The notes below the pieces were generated by a model. It was not told the DNA's origin, searched no databases, and was given only the letters and a program-made list of their open reading frames with translations. Positions 1 to 6,394 of a stretch of DNA of 7,495 nt are shown here, piece after piece. Both the position numbers and the translations under genes were made by a program. Position 1 is the stretch's first letter, and each line of letters begins with the position of its first letter. Source of the DNA: E44-bin46 sp964354655 (GTDB lineage Bacteria; Chloroflexota; Dehalococcoidia; Dehalococcoidales; E44-bin46); NCBI GenBank assembly GCA_964354655.1, contig CAYHAL010000040.1, forward strand, positions 1 through 7,495, written 5' to 3'.

Positions 1-1994
1 CCATATTTATCTATTACTGACATCGGTTCAACTACATTCCCCTTAGCCTTGCTCATCTTCTCCCCTTTGGCATCAAGGATGTGCCCCAGGCAGATAACAT
101 TCTTGAAACAGGGATGGTTAAACAAAAGGGTAGATATAGCATGCAGACTGTAAAACCAGCCACGGGTCTGGTCAATGGCTTCACAAATATAATCGGCCGG
201 AAATCGCCCATCCTCAAGTAGGGTATAATTCTCAAACGGATAGTGGTGCTGGGCTATGGGCATGGCTCCGGAATCAAACCAACAGTCAATTACCTCTGGC
301 ACCCGCCTCGCCACCGCCCCACACTGAGGGCAAGCAAAGGTTAGCTCATCAACAAATGGGCGGTGCAAATCTAAAGGCTCTTTTAATCCCGAGAGCCCTA
401 CCTTGCTTTTTAGTTCATCCACACTGCCGACGCAATCATGACTGCCACAGGATTCACAATGCCATATAGGAAGCGGTGTCCCCCAGTATCTCTCCCGAGA
501 AAATGCCCAGTCCACGTTGTTTTGAAGCCAATCACCAAACCGACCATACTTAATATGCTCCGGATACCAGTTTATCTCGTCATTCCCGGCAACAAGAGCC
601 TCCTTGACTGCCGTCGTCCTGATATACCAGGTCTGCTTGGCATAATAGAGGAGCGGCGCCTCACAGCGCCAGCAAAAGGGATAGGTATGCCTAATCTTCT
701 CACTACGGAAGAGCAACCCCCTTGACTTCAGGTCATCAATAATAAGCGGGTCAGCATCCTTGACGAATTTTCCGTGGCCCGGTATAGACTGCAATTCTTT
801 CGCCGATGATACTAGTGCCAAGGCTTCTTCTCGAAGCATGCGCCTATATATACTAGGCGTATAACCAGTTGGTAATCTCTTAACTATTCCATCTAGAGTC
901 ACAGAGTGAACAAGAGGTAAATTCTCCTTCTCTCCCACCTCAAAGTCTATCTCACCATAGGCAGGCGCAATATGCACAATCCCAGTTCCTTCGTCCATAG
1001 AGACAAAATCGCCCTCAATAATGCGATAAGCTGGCTTATCTTCCTTGCTAGAGAAAATGTCAACCTTATATAGGGGTTCATAATACACTCCAACTAAATC
1101 TTTGCCTTTCACCTTAGCGATTGCTGGAGCCTCACCCAGACCAACCTGTTCCAGTCGGGCTGAAGCCAAAATGAGATACTCATTATTAACTTCCGCAATA
1201 GCATATTCAGCATCAGGAGCTACCGCTAGGGCAGTATTGCCCGGCAAAGTCCAAGGAGTAGTCGTCCATGCCAATAAATAAGCAGGCCTGCTTAAAGAAG
1301 TGAAAAGTTCACGAAGCCTGTCACGAACCTCGGAGCCTTGCAGCGATGAGAGGTCAACCTTAAACTTCACATAAACTGAGGGGTCTTCAACGTTGTCCTG
1401 ATAGCCCAGAGCTACCTCATGGGAGCTCAAGGAGGTACCACACCGGGGGCAATGGGGGGTTACCTTATAACCTTGATATATTAACCCCTTATCCCACATC
1501 TGCTTTATTGCCCACCAGACGGTCTCAATGTATTTATTGTCCATGGTAACATAGGGGTGTTCCAGGTCAAGCCAGAAGCCAATGCGCTTGGTCATTGCCT
1601 CCCACTCTTTAAGGTAACCCAGGACACTCTGCCGACAGCGGGCATTAAACTTGTCAATACCGAAATCCTCAATATCCGCCTTGCTGGAAAAGCCCAGCTC
1701 CCTTTCTACCTCTAACTCTACCGGCAATCCGTGTGTATCCCAGCCAGCGATACGCGGGGCATAATAGCCCTTCATCGTCCAATAGCGGGGTATAACATCC
1801 TTGAACACACGAGCCAAGACATGATGAATACCTGGGCTACCATTAGCCGTCGGTGGTCCCTCATAGAACACAAACCGAGAGCCGCCTGAGCGAGCGCTTA
1901 CACTACGCTCAAAGACATTATGCTTTTCCCACCAGCTAAGTACGCTCTCCTCAACCTGGGGAAAATTCACCTTGCTACTTACCGGATGAAACAT
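1..1994 (-). CDS. ileS: Isoleucyl-tRNA synthetase, type 2 (partial, C-terminal part beyond the left edge)
   Basis: This cytoplasmic enzyme charges tRNA-Ile with isoleucine. 664 residues are visible; the type-2 family is usually somewhat over 1000, so the anticodon-binding part is missing at the window edge. The N-terminus MFHPVSSKVNFP is family-typical. The class I signature appears as GIHH (residues 55-58, in PTANGSPGIHH) rather than HIGH, which marks the eukaryote-like type-2 form. The CP1 editing domain shows TTPWTLPGNTA (245-255), and GTGIVHIAP with His341 and Asp350 matches the conserved editing-site His and Asp. SRERYWG is at 499-505 and the second ATP signature KMSKA at 646-650. CxxC pairs at 182/185, 441/444, 513/516 and 555/558 suggest zinc sites. 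The ATG at 1992-1994 is preceded directly by GGAG and lies 12 nt after the jag stop, so translation is probably coupled. An in-frame TAG lies just upstream. Confidence 0.97.
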   Translation of the reverse strand, partial: MFHPVSSKVNFPQVEESVLSWWEKHNVFERSVSARSGGSRFVFYEGPPTANGSPGIHHVLARVFKDVIPRYWTMKGYYAPRIAGWDTHGLPVELEVERELGFSSKADIEDFGIDKFNARCRQSVLGYLKEWEAMTKRIGFWLDLEHPYVTMDNKYIETVWWAIKQMWDKGLIYQGYKVTPHCPRCGTSLSSHEVALGYQDNVEDPSVYVKFKVDLSSLQGSEVRDRLRELFTSLSRPAYLLAWTTTPWTLPGNTALAVAPDAEYAIAEVNNEYLILASARLEQVGLGEAPAIAKVKGKDLVGVYYEPLYKVDIFSSKEDKPAYRIIEGDFVSMDEGTGIVHIAPAYGEIDFEVGEKENLPLVHSVTLDGIVKRLPTGYTPSIYRRMLREEALALVSSAKELQSIPGHGKFVKDADPLIIDDLKSRGLLFRSEKIRHTYPFCWRCEAPLLYYAKQTWYIRTTAVKEALVAGNDEINWYPEHIKYGRFGDWLQNNVDWAFSRERYWGTPLPIWHCESCGSHDCVGSVDELKSKVGLSGLKEPLDLHRPFVDELTFACPQCGAVARRVPEVIDCWFDSGAMPIAQHHYPFENYTLLEDGRFPADYICEAIDQTRGWFYSLHAISTLLFNHPCFKNVICLGHILDAKGEKMSKAKGNVVEPMSVIDKY

Positions 1995-2006
1995 CTCCAA
2001 AAACTA

Positions 2007-2657
2007 TCACTTCGGCCGGATGACTACCCTACGAGCCTCACCCTCGCCAATGCTCTCAGTGGTGACATCAGCGTCGTCAGCCAAAGCAAGATGGATAATA
2101 CGCCTTTCATAAGCCAACATGGGCTCCAGTGTAAAGGGTATCCTCCTAGCCTTTACCTGCTCCGCCAAGCGCCAAGCTAAAGCCTGCAGTGCTTCATAGC
2201 GACGCTGCTTATACCCCTCAACATCAACAATTATTGGCACCCAAGCCTCCGTCTGATGACCTACAATAAGCCTAACCAGATACTGCAGACAAGCCAAGGT
2301 CTGCCCCCGCCGCCCAATCAAGATGCCCAAGTCATCACCCTTAATATCAAGGTTAACCGAAGTAGCTGCTTCTTCCCCTTCAGCCACCGGCTTACCCTGA
2401 GGCACAACCGAAGCCACCACCCCCATCTTAGTAATCAGCGCCTCCAAGACACTCTTAGCTGCTTCAGTTATCTCGCTATTGTTGGCTATGGGCTCCACTC
2501 TAATCTTAGCCTCCTCGGCACCCCGACCGAAGACACCGCCCTTACCTTCGTTTAGGACGGTGATGTTTACTTTTTCCCGACTGACGCCTAATTGCTCCAA
2601 GGCTTGATGGATAGCCTCCTCTACCGACCTGGCGCTTATCTCCAGATACTCCGTAAT
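2007..2657 (-). CDS. jag: Jag/KhpB-type RNA-binding protein (Jag_N, KH, R3H), probable ATT start
   Basis: This is a small cytoplasmic RNA-binding protein of the Jag (KhpB/EloR) family, which is routinely encoded beside yidC. With the start proposed here it has 216 residues. The Jag N-terminal domain covers about 1-55 (SVEEAIHQALEQLGV, then GKGGVFGRG), the KH domain about 95-165 with the GRRG loop at 115-118, and the R3H domain follows with Arg185-x3-His189 and the SIGEGEARRVVI ending. The first ordinary start codon in frame is a TTG at 2598-2600, but it would remove 19 residues of the conserved N-terminal domain. The frame is open only back to a TAG at 2658-2660. The ATT at 2655-2657 follows AAGGAGG (2667-2673) at 9 nt, a good spacing; CTG at 2643-2645 is the alternative. 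The gene overlaps yidC by 116 nt in another frame. Confidence 0.93.
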   Translation of the reverse strand: MTEYLEISARSVEEAIHQALEQLGVSREKVNITVLNEGKGGVFGRGAEEAKIRVEPIANNSEITEAAKSVLEALITKMGVVASVVPQGKPVAEGEEAATSVNLDIKGDDLGILIGRRGQTLACLQYLVRLIVGHQTEAWVPIIVDVEGYKQRRYEALQALAWRLAEQVKARRIPFTLEPMLAYERRIIHLALADDADVTTESIGEGEARRVVIRPK

Positions 2658-3501
2658 CTAATCCTTCCTCCTTGGTGGGACTCGTTTCAACAATGTCAGC
2701 TTCAACAGCACCAATATCAGCAGATGTCTTCTCTACCTGGGTGATACGCTTCAAATATTTCTTATCCGCAGCCACTGGTCCCCTGGCTGTTGACCTAGCC
2801 AAGCTGCCCCAGCCGCCAAGAACAAAGTACTGCATAACCACACTAATAACATTTGACACCACCCAATAGAGCGCCAGACCACTGGGAAAGCTCATCGCCA
2901 TAAAGCCAAACAGCAGTGGCATCATCCACAGCATCATCTGGCTCTGAGAGCGCTGCTGAGGGTCAGTAGTCGCCGGGGTTACCATCTTCTGCGAAAGCCA
3001 CATCGTAGCTCCAACCAGAACGGCTAAAGGTAGATCAGGCGTCACTAGGTTAAACCAAAGGAAGTTATTGTCTAAAGGCAACATAGAATATAGAATGGAC
3101 CAAGACCAAAGGTAGCGAGACAGCCCCAATAAACCCTCGGGAACGACAGACAAAACCCTTATAATTGACTGATAGAGAGCAAACCATATTGGCATCTGGA
3201 TTAGCATCGGCACCGCACAACCAGCCGGGCTTACCCCAGACTGCTTATACAGCTTCATCTGCTCCTCAGCCAGCTTTTGCTTATCCTTGGCATACTTCTT
3301 CTGAAGCTCAGCAATCTTGGGCTGGAGGGCTTGCATGGCCTGGCTAGACCGTAGCTGTTTGGCGGTAAGAGGATACATGCAGGCTCGAATAATAATAGTC
3401 AAAACGATGATAGTTAGCCCAAAACTACCAAATAGATAGTGGGACAGCACCACCATGCTGTTTAACATTAATGCTACTGGGCCTGCGTTCCACCATTCCA
3501 T
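2542..3501 (-). CDS. yidC: Membrane protein insertase YidC/Oxa1 family
   Basis: This inner-membrane insertase places proteins in the membrane alone or with Sec. At 319 residues it is the short form without the large periplasmic domain of proteobacterial YidC. Hydrophobic segments are visible near residues 8-45, 95-120, 150-170 and 195-235. The conserved hydrophilic-groove arginine is Arg39 (TIIIRACMYPL), followed by the charged cytoplasmic hairpin (LQPKIAELQKKYAKDKQKLAEEQ) and the SGVSPAGC / QMPIWFALYQSI region. A roughly 100-residue soluble tail ends in a basic stretch (RRQSGKSKHHRPKRR), as expected of ribosome-contacting Oxa1-type tails. The last 38 codons or so overlap jag out of frame. 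The ATG lies 14 nt after the stop of the propeller lipoprotein gene, with GAGG upstream. Confidence 0.97.
   Translation of the reverse strand: MEWWNAGPVALMLNSMVVLSHYLFGSFGLTIIVLTIIIRACMYPLTAKQLRSSQAMQALQPKIAELQKKYAKDKQKLAEEQMKLYKQSGVSPAGCAVPMLIQMPIWFALYQSIIRVLSVVPEGLLGLSRYLWSWSILYSMLPLDNNFLWFNLVTPDLPLAVLVGATMWLSQKMVTPATTDPQQRSQSQMMLWMMPLLFGFMAMSFPSGLALYWVVSNVISVVMQYFVLGGWGSLARSTARGPVAADKKYLKRITQVEKTSADIGAVEADIVETSPTKEEGLDYGVSGDKRQVGRGGYPSSLGAIRRQSGKSKHHRPKRR
2667..2673 (-). promoter_or_regulatory. Ribosome-binding site that decides the jag start
   Basis: On the minus strand AAGGAGG lies 9 nt before the ATT codon at 2655-2657 and inside the yidC reading frame. It is the strongest Shine-Dalgarno match near this junction. 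It argues for initiation upstream of the TTG at 2598-2600, which has no comparable site. Confidence 0.6.
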
Positions 3502-3515
3502 TCGATAACTCTACC

Positions 3516-4661
3516 TCACTCACTAGTTAAAGAAAGACTCCACAGCGTTTCCCCCGTCTGGGCATTCACCGCATAAAGAGTATCTTGCTTTGAAGCCTGA
3601 GCATGAATATAAACCACCCCATTATCAGCACTTAGAGGAGCATATATTTTTCTGTCTGTGTTTTTAGCAATGTCGCCTATCTTTTCTCTGACGTCGATTA
3701 GTGGTAGGCCCTTCTGATGGCTAGTGGTATCCAGAGAATATACTTTACCTTCTTCAGTAGCAATAATTACCTTGTCACCAACTACTACCGGTGATGAGCT
3801 AATCGGACTTCCCAGGTCAACAGCGCCTACCACCTCACTACCACTGTTAGCATCCAAGATATAGACTTTATGGTCAAGATTAGGGGCATAGATAACATTA
3901 TTATAAGCCACCGGTTTAGCCCAATACCATTTGCCGGCTTCAACCTCTGACCGCCACCTCAGGCTACCACTATTAGCATCTACTGCGTAAAGATACCTAT
4001 CAAAGGAACCAATATAAACCGTGTTATTATAGACCAGTGGTGTAGCCGCAATTGCCCCCCCAGTTTCAAACTCCCACTTTTTACTACCATCCATAGCATT
4101 AAGCGCATAGAGCTTTTTATCAAAGGAACCAATATATATCGTTTCACCATCAATCACCGGGGTTGACCAAATCTTATCCCCGGTCTGAAACTCCCATTCC
4201 TCATAAAGCTCAGCTGCATTCAGGGCATAGACCTTCCCATCAGAACAGCCGAAATAGACCTTGCCTCCAGCTGCCACCACTCCACTAACTATAGGCTCTA
4301 GATTTTCATCAACGGGGTACACTTGCCGCTTAGCGCCCAAGCTAGAACTAATAGTATAGACCTTACCATTATAGCCGCCAACAAAAACCAAGTCCCCCGC
4401 CACCGCCGGAGTGCCATAGACAGCTACACTTGAAGTCCCCAGGGGAACTTCCCACAGACGACCCCCGTCTGAGGTATTTAAGGCGATAAGCTTACCCTCC
4501 ACGGAAGCTATGAATAGGGTGTCATCAGCTATTATCACTCCTGACCAACCCCCGGGCTGGGACCTACCATAACACCCAGAAACGGATACCCCAACAATAA
4601 GCAGGATAACCAGCAGGAGCAAAACCTTGCCCAATAACCGTCTATTATGCTTAATCCACAC
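3516..4661 (-). CDS. PQQ-like beta-propeller repeat lipoprotein (BamB-like fold)
   Basis: This is a predicted exported lipoprotein of 381 residues. A basic N-terminus and hydrophobic core (LLGKVLLLLVILLIVGV) lead to a lipobox VSGC with the lipidated cysteine at residue 30. The remainder consists of about eight repeats of roughly 40 residues of the PQQ/WD-like propeller type, each with a pattern like VYIGSxDxxLYALNAxxGSxxWEFxTG. Blades 4 and 5 are nearly identical over IYIGSFD/VYIGSFD. No catalytic or cofactor residues can be assigned, so the enzyme names attached to PQQ domains should not be used. The start is a GTG (4659-4661) with GGAG 8 nt upstream, 13 nt after the yidD stop. It lies 14 nt before yidC, so a role at the cell surface in folding or inserting exported proteins is a reasonable guess, by analogy with BamB, but unproven. 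Confidence 0.93.
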   Translation of the reverse strand: MWIKHNRRLLGKVLLLLVILLIVGVSVSGCYGRSQPGGWSGVIIADDTLFIASVEGKLIALNTSDGGRLWEVPLGTSSVAVYGTPAVAGDLVFVGGYNGKVYTISSSLGAKRQVYPVDENLEPIVSGVVAAGGKVYFGCSDGKVYALNAAELYEEWEFQTGDKIWSTPVIDGETIYIGSFDKKLYALNAMDGSKKWEFETGGAIAATPLVYNNTVYIGSFDRYLYAVDANSGSLRWRSEVEAGKWYWAKPVAYNNVIYAPNLDHKVYILDANSGSEVVGAVDLGSPISSSPVVVGDKVIIATEEGKVYSLDTTSHQKGLPLIDVREKIGDIAKNTDRKIYAPLSADNGVVYIHAQASKQDTLYAVNAQTGETLWSLSLTSE

Positions 4662-4674
4662 TTACCTCACTCCA

Positions 4675-4899
4675 CTAAAAATGCCATTTATCAGGTACCG
4701 GGTCATAACCACCCGGATGCAAAGGTTGGCAACGAGTTAGTCGCTTTGCTCCCAGCCGCACCCCTTTTATAAGACCAAACCTCTCAATTGCTTCATAGGT
4801 ATATTGAGAGCATGTTGGGAAATAGCGACAGGATGATGGCTTAACCTGCGAGATGGTTAACTGATAAAGTCTAATTAATCCTAAGGCTAACCTCTTCAT
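4675..4899 (-). CDS. yidD: Membrane protein insertion efficiency factor YidD
   Basis: This is a 74-residue YidD family protein, a small membrane-associated factor that aids YidC-dependent insertion. The family core is complete: an amphipathic N-terminus (MKRLALGLIRLYQLTIS), then SSCRYFPTCSQYTYEAIERFG, LGAKRLTRCQPLHPGGYDPVP, with the three conserved cysteines at 24, 30 and 57. The length is normal for the family. The ATG is 7 nt after the rnpA stop with only a weak AGGG in front, consistent with translational coupling. The rpmH-rnpA-yidD-yidC order is classical, here interrupted only by the propeller lipoprotein gene. Confidence 0.97.
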   Translation of the reverse strand: MKRLALGLIRLYQLTISQVKPSSCRYFPTCSQYTYEAIERFGLIKGVRLGAKRLTRCQPLHPGGYDPVPDKWHF

Positions 4900-4906
4900 A
4901 CCCTAA

Positions 4907-5260
4907 TTAAACCCGGCTAGAATTGCTTCCCACCTTCAATAAACCAGCCTGTAATAACAACCCCCTAACCGATTGTCTAAGAGTTTTATAATCGGCATTA
5001 GCCGCCATAGGGCGAGCAATAAATATAATATCCCACCCCGGCTCCAGGGGTGTTAGTCGTAAGATTTCACGAAGTAAACGCTTCACCCTATTCCTTGCCA
5101 CTGCCTTACCTATCCGCCGACTAACCGAGAAGCCATACCGAGATAAAGCAAAACCATTAGGTAAAGCCTTCATCACCGCTAGACTATTCACCCACGACCT
5201 TCCCTGAGTATAGACCGATGCATACTGCTGCCGCTTGGTAAGACGTTCCTCCCTTGACAT
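4907..5260 (-). CDS. rnpA: Ribonuclease P protein component
   Basis: This is the protein subunit of RNase P, which binds the catalytic RNA and helps remove tRNA 5' leaders. At 117 residues it is of normal length. The start ERLTKRQQYASVYTQGRS, the strand RYGFSVSRRIGKAV, and the RNR signature ARNRVKRLLREILR (about residues 55-68) with the following DIIFIARP strand are all family hallmarks. The ATG at 5258-5260 has GTGAGGG just upstream. It follows rpmH, as in most bacteria, but after an unusually structured 160-nt spacer. Confidence 0.97.
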   Translation of the reverse strand: MSREERLTKRQQYASVYTQGRSWVNSLAVMKALPNGFALSRYGFSVSRRIGKAVARNRVKRLLREILRLTPLEPGWDIIFIARPMAANADYKTLRQSVRGLLLQAGLLKVGSNSSRV

Positions 5261-5275
5261 ACCCTCACCCTAACC

Positions 5276-5304
5276 AATTTACCAGTAAAAAGCCCATTTA
5301 TCAA
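5276..5304 (-). promoter_or_regulatory. Possible internal promoter for rnpA and downstream genes
   Basis: On the minus strand TTGATA (5299-5304) is separated by 17 nt from TAAATT (5276-5281), which is preceded by an extended -10 TGG. The match is fair, but the implied leader before the rnpA ATG would be only about 9 nt, so this is tentative. Confidence 0.3.
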
Positions 5305-5320
5305 GGGAAGCTTCCTTAAA

Positions 5321-5378
5321 GGGGACTAAATCCCCTAAAGAAACTTTTTCCCCTCCCCTTAGTAAGGGGAGGGGAAAA
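5321..5378. repeat. Nested inverted repeats in the rpmH-rnpA spacer (REP/MITE-like)
   Basis: A 16-bp perfect inverted repeat (arms 5346-5361 and 5363-5378, TTTTCCCCTCCCCTTA and its complement) sits beside a smaller hairpin with arms AGGGGA/TCCCCT when read on the minus strand (about 5320-5336). The large stem has T runs before it and A runs after it on both strands, the reverse of an intrinsic terminator. It therefore more likely represents a mobile intergenic palindrome or an RNA processing stem in the rpmH-rnpA transcript. Confidence 0.75.
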
Positions 5379-5420
5379 GAAAAGGAGGCTAATAACTAAC
5401 CTCACCAATTGCCCGTTGCC

Positions 5421-5561
5421 TCACACCACAATCAATCTCTTACGACCCTTAAGTCGCCTTGCTTTTAAGACATCTCGCCCACCTCGGGTGCTCATTCTTG
5501 CCCGAAAACCATGCTCGCGCTTCCGTGGAATCTTCTTTGGTTGATAAGTCCTCTTAGGCAC
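5421..5561 (-). CDS. rpmH: 50S ribosomal protein L34
   Basis: This 46-residue basic protein of the large ribosomal subunit reads MPKRTYQPKKIPRKREHGFR and then ARMSTRGGRDVLKARRLKGRKRL. It is a full-length L34 with the invariant KRTYQPK and HGFRARMxTxxGR blocks. The start is GTG at 5559-5561 with GAGGGG 5 nt upstream, and the stop is TGA at 5421-5423. It lies 39 nt after rpsR. In many bacteria the gene before rpmH is dnaA on the opposite strand with the replication origin between; here rpsR takes that place. Confidence 0.97.
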   Translation of the reverse strand: MPKRTYQPKKIPRKREHGFRARMSTRGGRDVLKARRLKGRKRLIVV

Positions 5562-5600
5562 TATATCCCCTCAACAGGCAATGATTACACCTTTACCCAG

Positions 5601-5906
5601 TTAATCGCGTATGCCAACGCCCCCCGTCTTATGCATATGAGCTGGCACATATGGCAATAGGGCTAAGTGCCGAGCTCGTTTTATAGCCATGGCTAAAGCC
5701 CGCTGATGCTTAGCACAAACGCCGGTTCTACGACGTGGCTCAATTCTCCCCCTATTTGATACGTAGGGGCGTAACTTCACCGGGTCTTTATAATCTATGA
5801 CCTCAACCTTATCAACACAGAAGGCGCAAACCCTACGCCTGGAGAAAAAACCCGGTCCCCCACCTCTACCCCTCGTTTCACTAACGTGTTGCCTAAAAAT
5901 AGCCAC
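5601..5906 (-). CDS. rpsR: 30S ribosomal protein S18, zinc-ribbon form
   Basis: This is the small-subunit protein that pairs with S6 on the 30S platform. It has 101 residues, slightly longer than the usual 75-90. The core RRRVCAFCVDKVEVIDYKDPVKLRPYVS and RIEPRRRTGVCAKHQRAL is unmistakable. Cys27-x2-Cys30 and Cys64-x2-His67 form a potential zinc site, so this is the cysteine-containing (C+) variant of S18. The start is GTG at 5904-5906 with AGGGGG about 9 nt upstream, 23 nt after the ssb stop. The N-terminal 22 residues are Gly- and Arg-rich. The gene forms the usual rpsF-ssb-rpsR trio. Confidence 0.97.
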   Translation of the reverse strand: MAIFRQHVSETRGRGGGPGFFSRRRVCAFCVDKVEVIDYKDPVKLRPYVSNRGRIEPRRRTGVCAKHQRALAMAIKRARHLALLPYVPAHMHKTGGVGIRD

Positions 5907-5929
5907 TATTATTAGCCCCCTACCAATTG

Positions 5930-6349
5930 CTAGCCTTCACCTAAAAATGAAATGTCCTCAGGCTCCACTTCACCGACTTCAGCTTCTTCAGCCCCCTCTT
6001 CAGGAAGCGGCGCCACTGCTTGCCTATCAAGGAATGTCACCTTGTCAGCTACTATTTCATTTTGAAAACGCCTTTGCCCATCCTGCCCCTCCCAGGTGCG
6101 GCTGCGTAATCTACCCTCAGCATAGACAAGCCGACCCTTGGTCAGGAACTGATTGCATTGTTCAGCCAGCCTATTCCAAGCGACCACAGTAAACCACTCC
6201 GTCTCCTCTTTACGCTCACCCTGACCAGTAGTATATCTCCAGTTAGTGGCAACACGAAATGAGGTCACCGGATTACCATTCGGGGTAAACCGCATTTCAG
6301 GATCACTCCCAAGATTGCCAATAATTATCATCTTATTTAAGCTTGCCAT
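5930..6349 (-). CDS. ssb: Single-stranded DNA-binding protein
   Basis: This protein coats single-stranded DNA during replication and repair and recruits partner proteins. It has 139 residues: an OB-fold domain at about 1-110 (MASLNKMIIIGNLGSDPEMRF, then ETEWFTVVAWNRLAEQC, YAEGRLRSRTWEGQDGQRRF) and a short acidic tail. The start is set at ATG 6347-6349, where the family N-terminus MASLNK begins. A TTG 21 nt upstream is in frame, but it overlaps the ribosome-binding site AGGAGGG and is unlikely. The tail reads EPEDISFLGEG, so the acidic tip motif, normally ending in a C-terminal Pro-Phe, is followed here by four extra residues. It lies between rpsF and rpsR. Confidence 0.97.
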   Translation of the reverse strand: MASLNKMIIIGNLGSDPEMRFTPNGNPVTSFRVATNWRYTTGQGERKEETEWFTVVAWNRLAEQCNQFLTKGRLVYAEGRLRSRTWEGQDGQRRFQNEIVADKVTFLDRQAVAPLPEEGAEEAEVGEVEPEDISFLGEG

Positions 6350-6394
6350 TGTCTTAAAATCCCTCCTCAACCTGGTAACAAAATAGACTTTCTT

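Noticed and set aside
53..235. Alternative minus-strand frame inside ileS
   Set aside because: It is another frame of the DNA encoding the KMSKA region of IleRS; the real frame is fully open across it.
438..725. Open frame on the plus strand inside ileS
   Set aside because: It lies opposite the conserved IleRS catalytic core and has no family features or ribosome-binding site.
2007..2600. jag starting at the TTG at 2598-2600
   Set aside because: It would remove conserved N-terminal domain residues and lacks a good ribosome-binding site; the upstream start is preferred.
2542..2660. yidC and jag as one frameshifted or fused gene
   Set aside because: Both are complete known families in their own frames, and a TAG in the jag frame at 2658-2660 separates them.
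5346..5378. Rho-independent terminator between rpmH and rnpA
   Set aside because: The stem is strong, but T runs precede and A runs follow it on both strands, opposite to the polarity needed.
5262..5600. Replication origin near rpmH
   Set aside because: No dnaA gene and no cluster of DnaA boxes (TTATCCACA-like) was seen around rpmH.
5797..6192. Plus-strand open frame across rpsR and ssb
   Set aside because: It is antisense to two unmistakable conserved genes and its low-complexity translation resembles no family.
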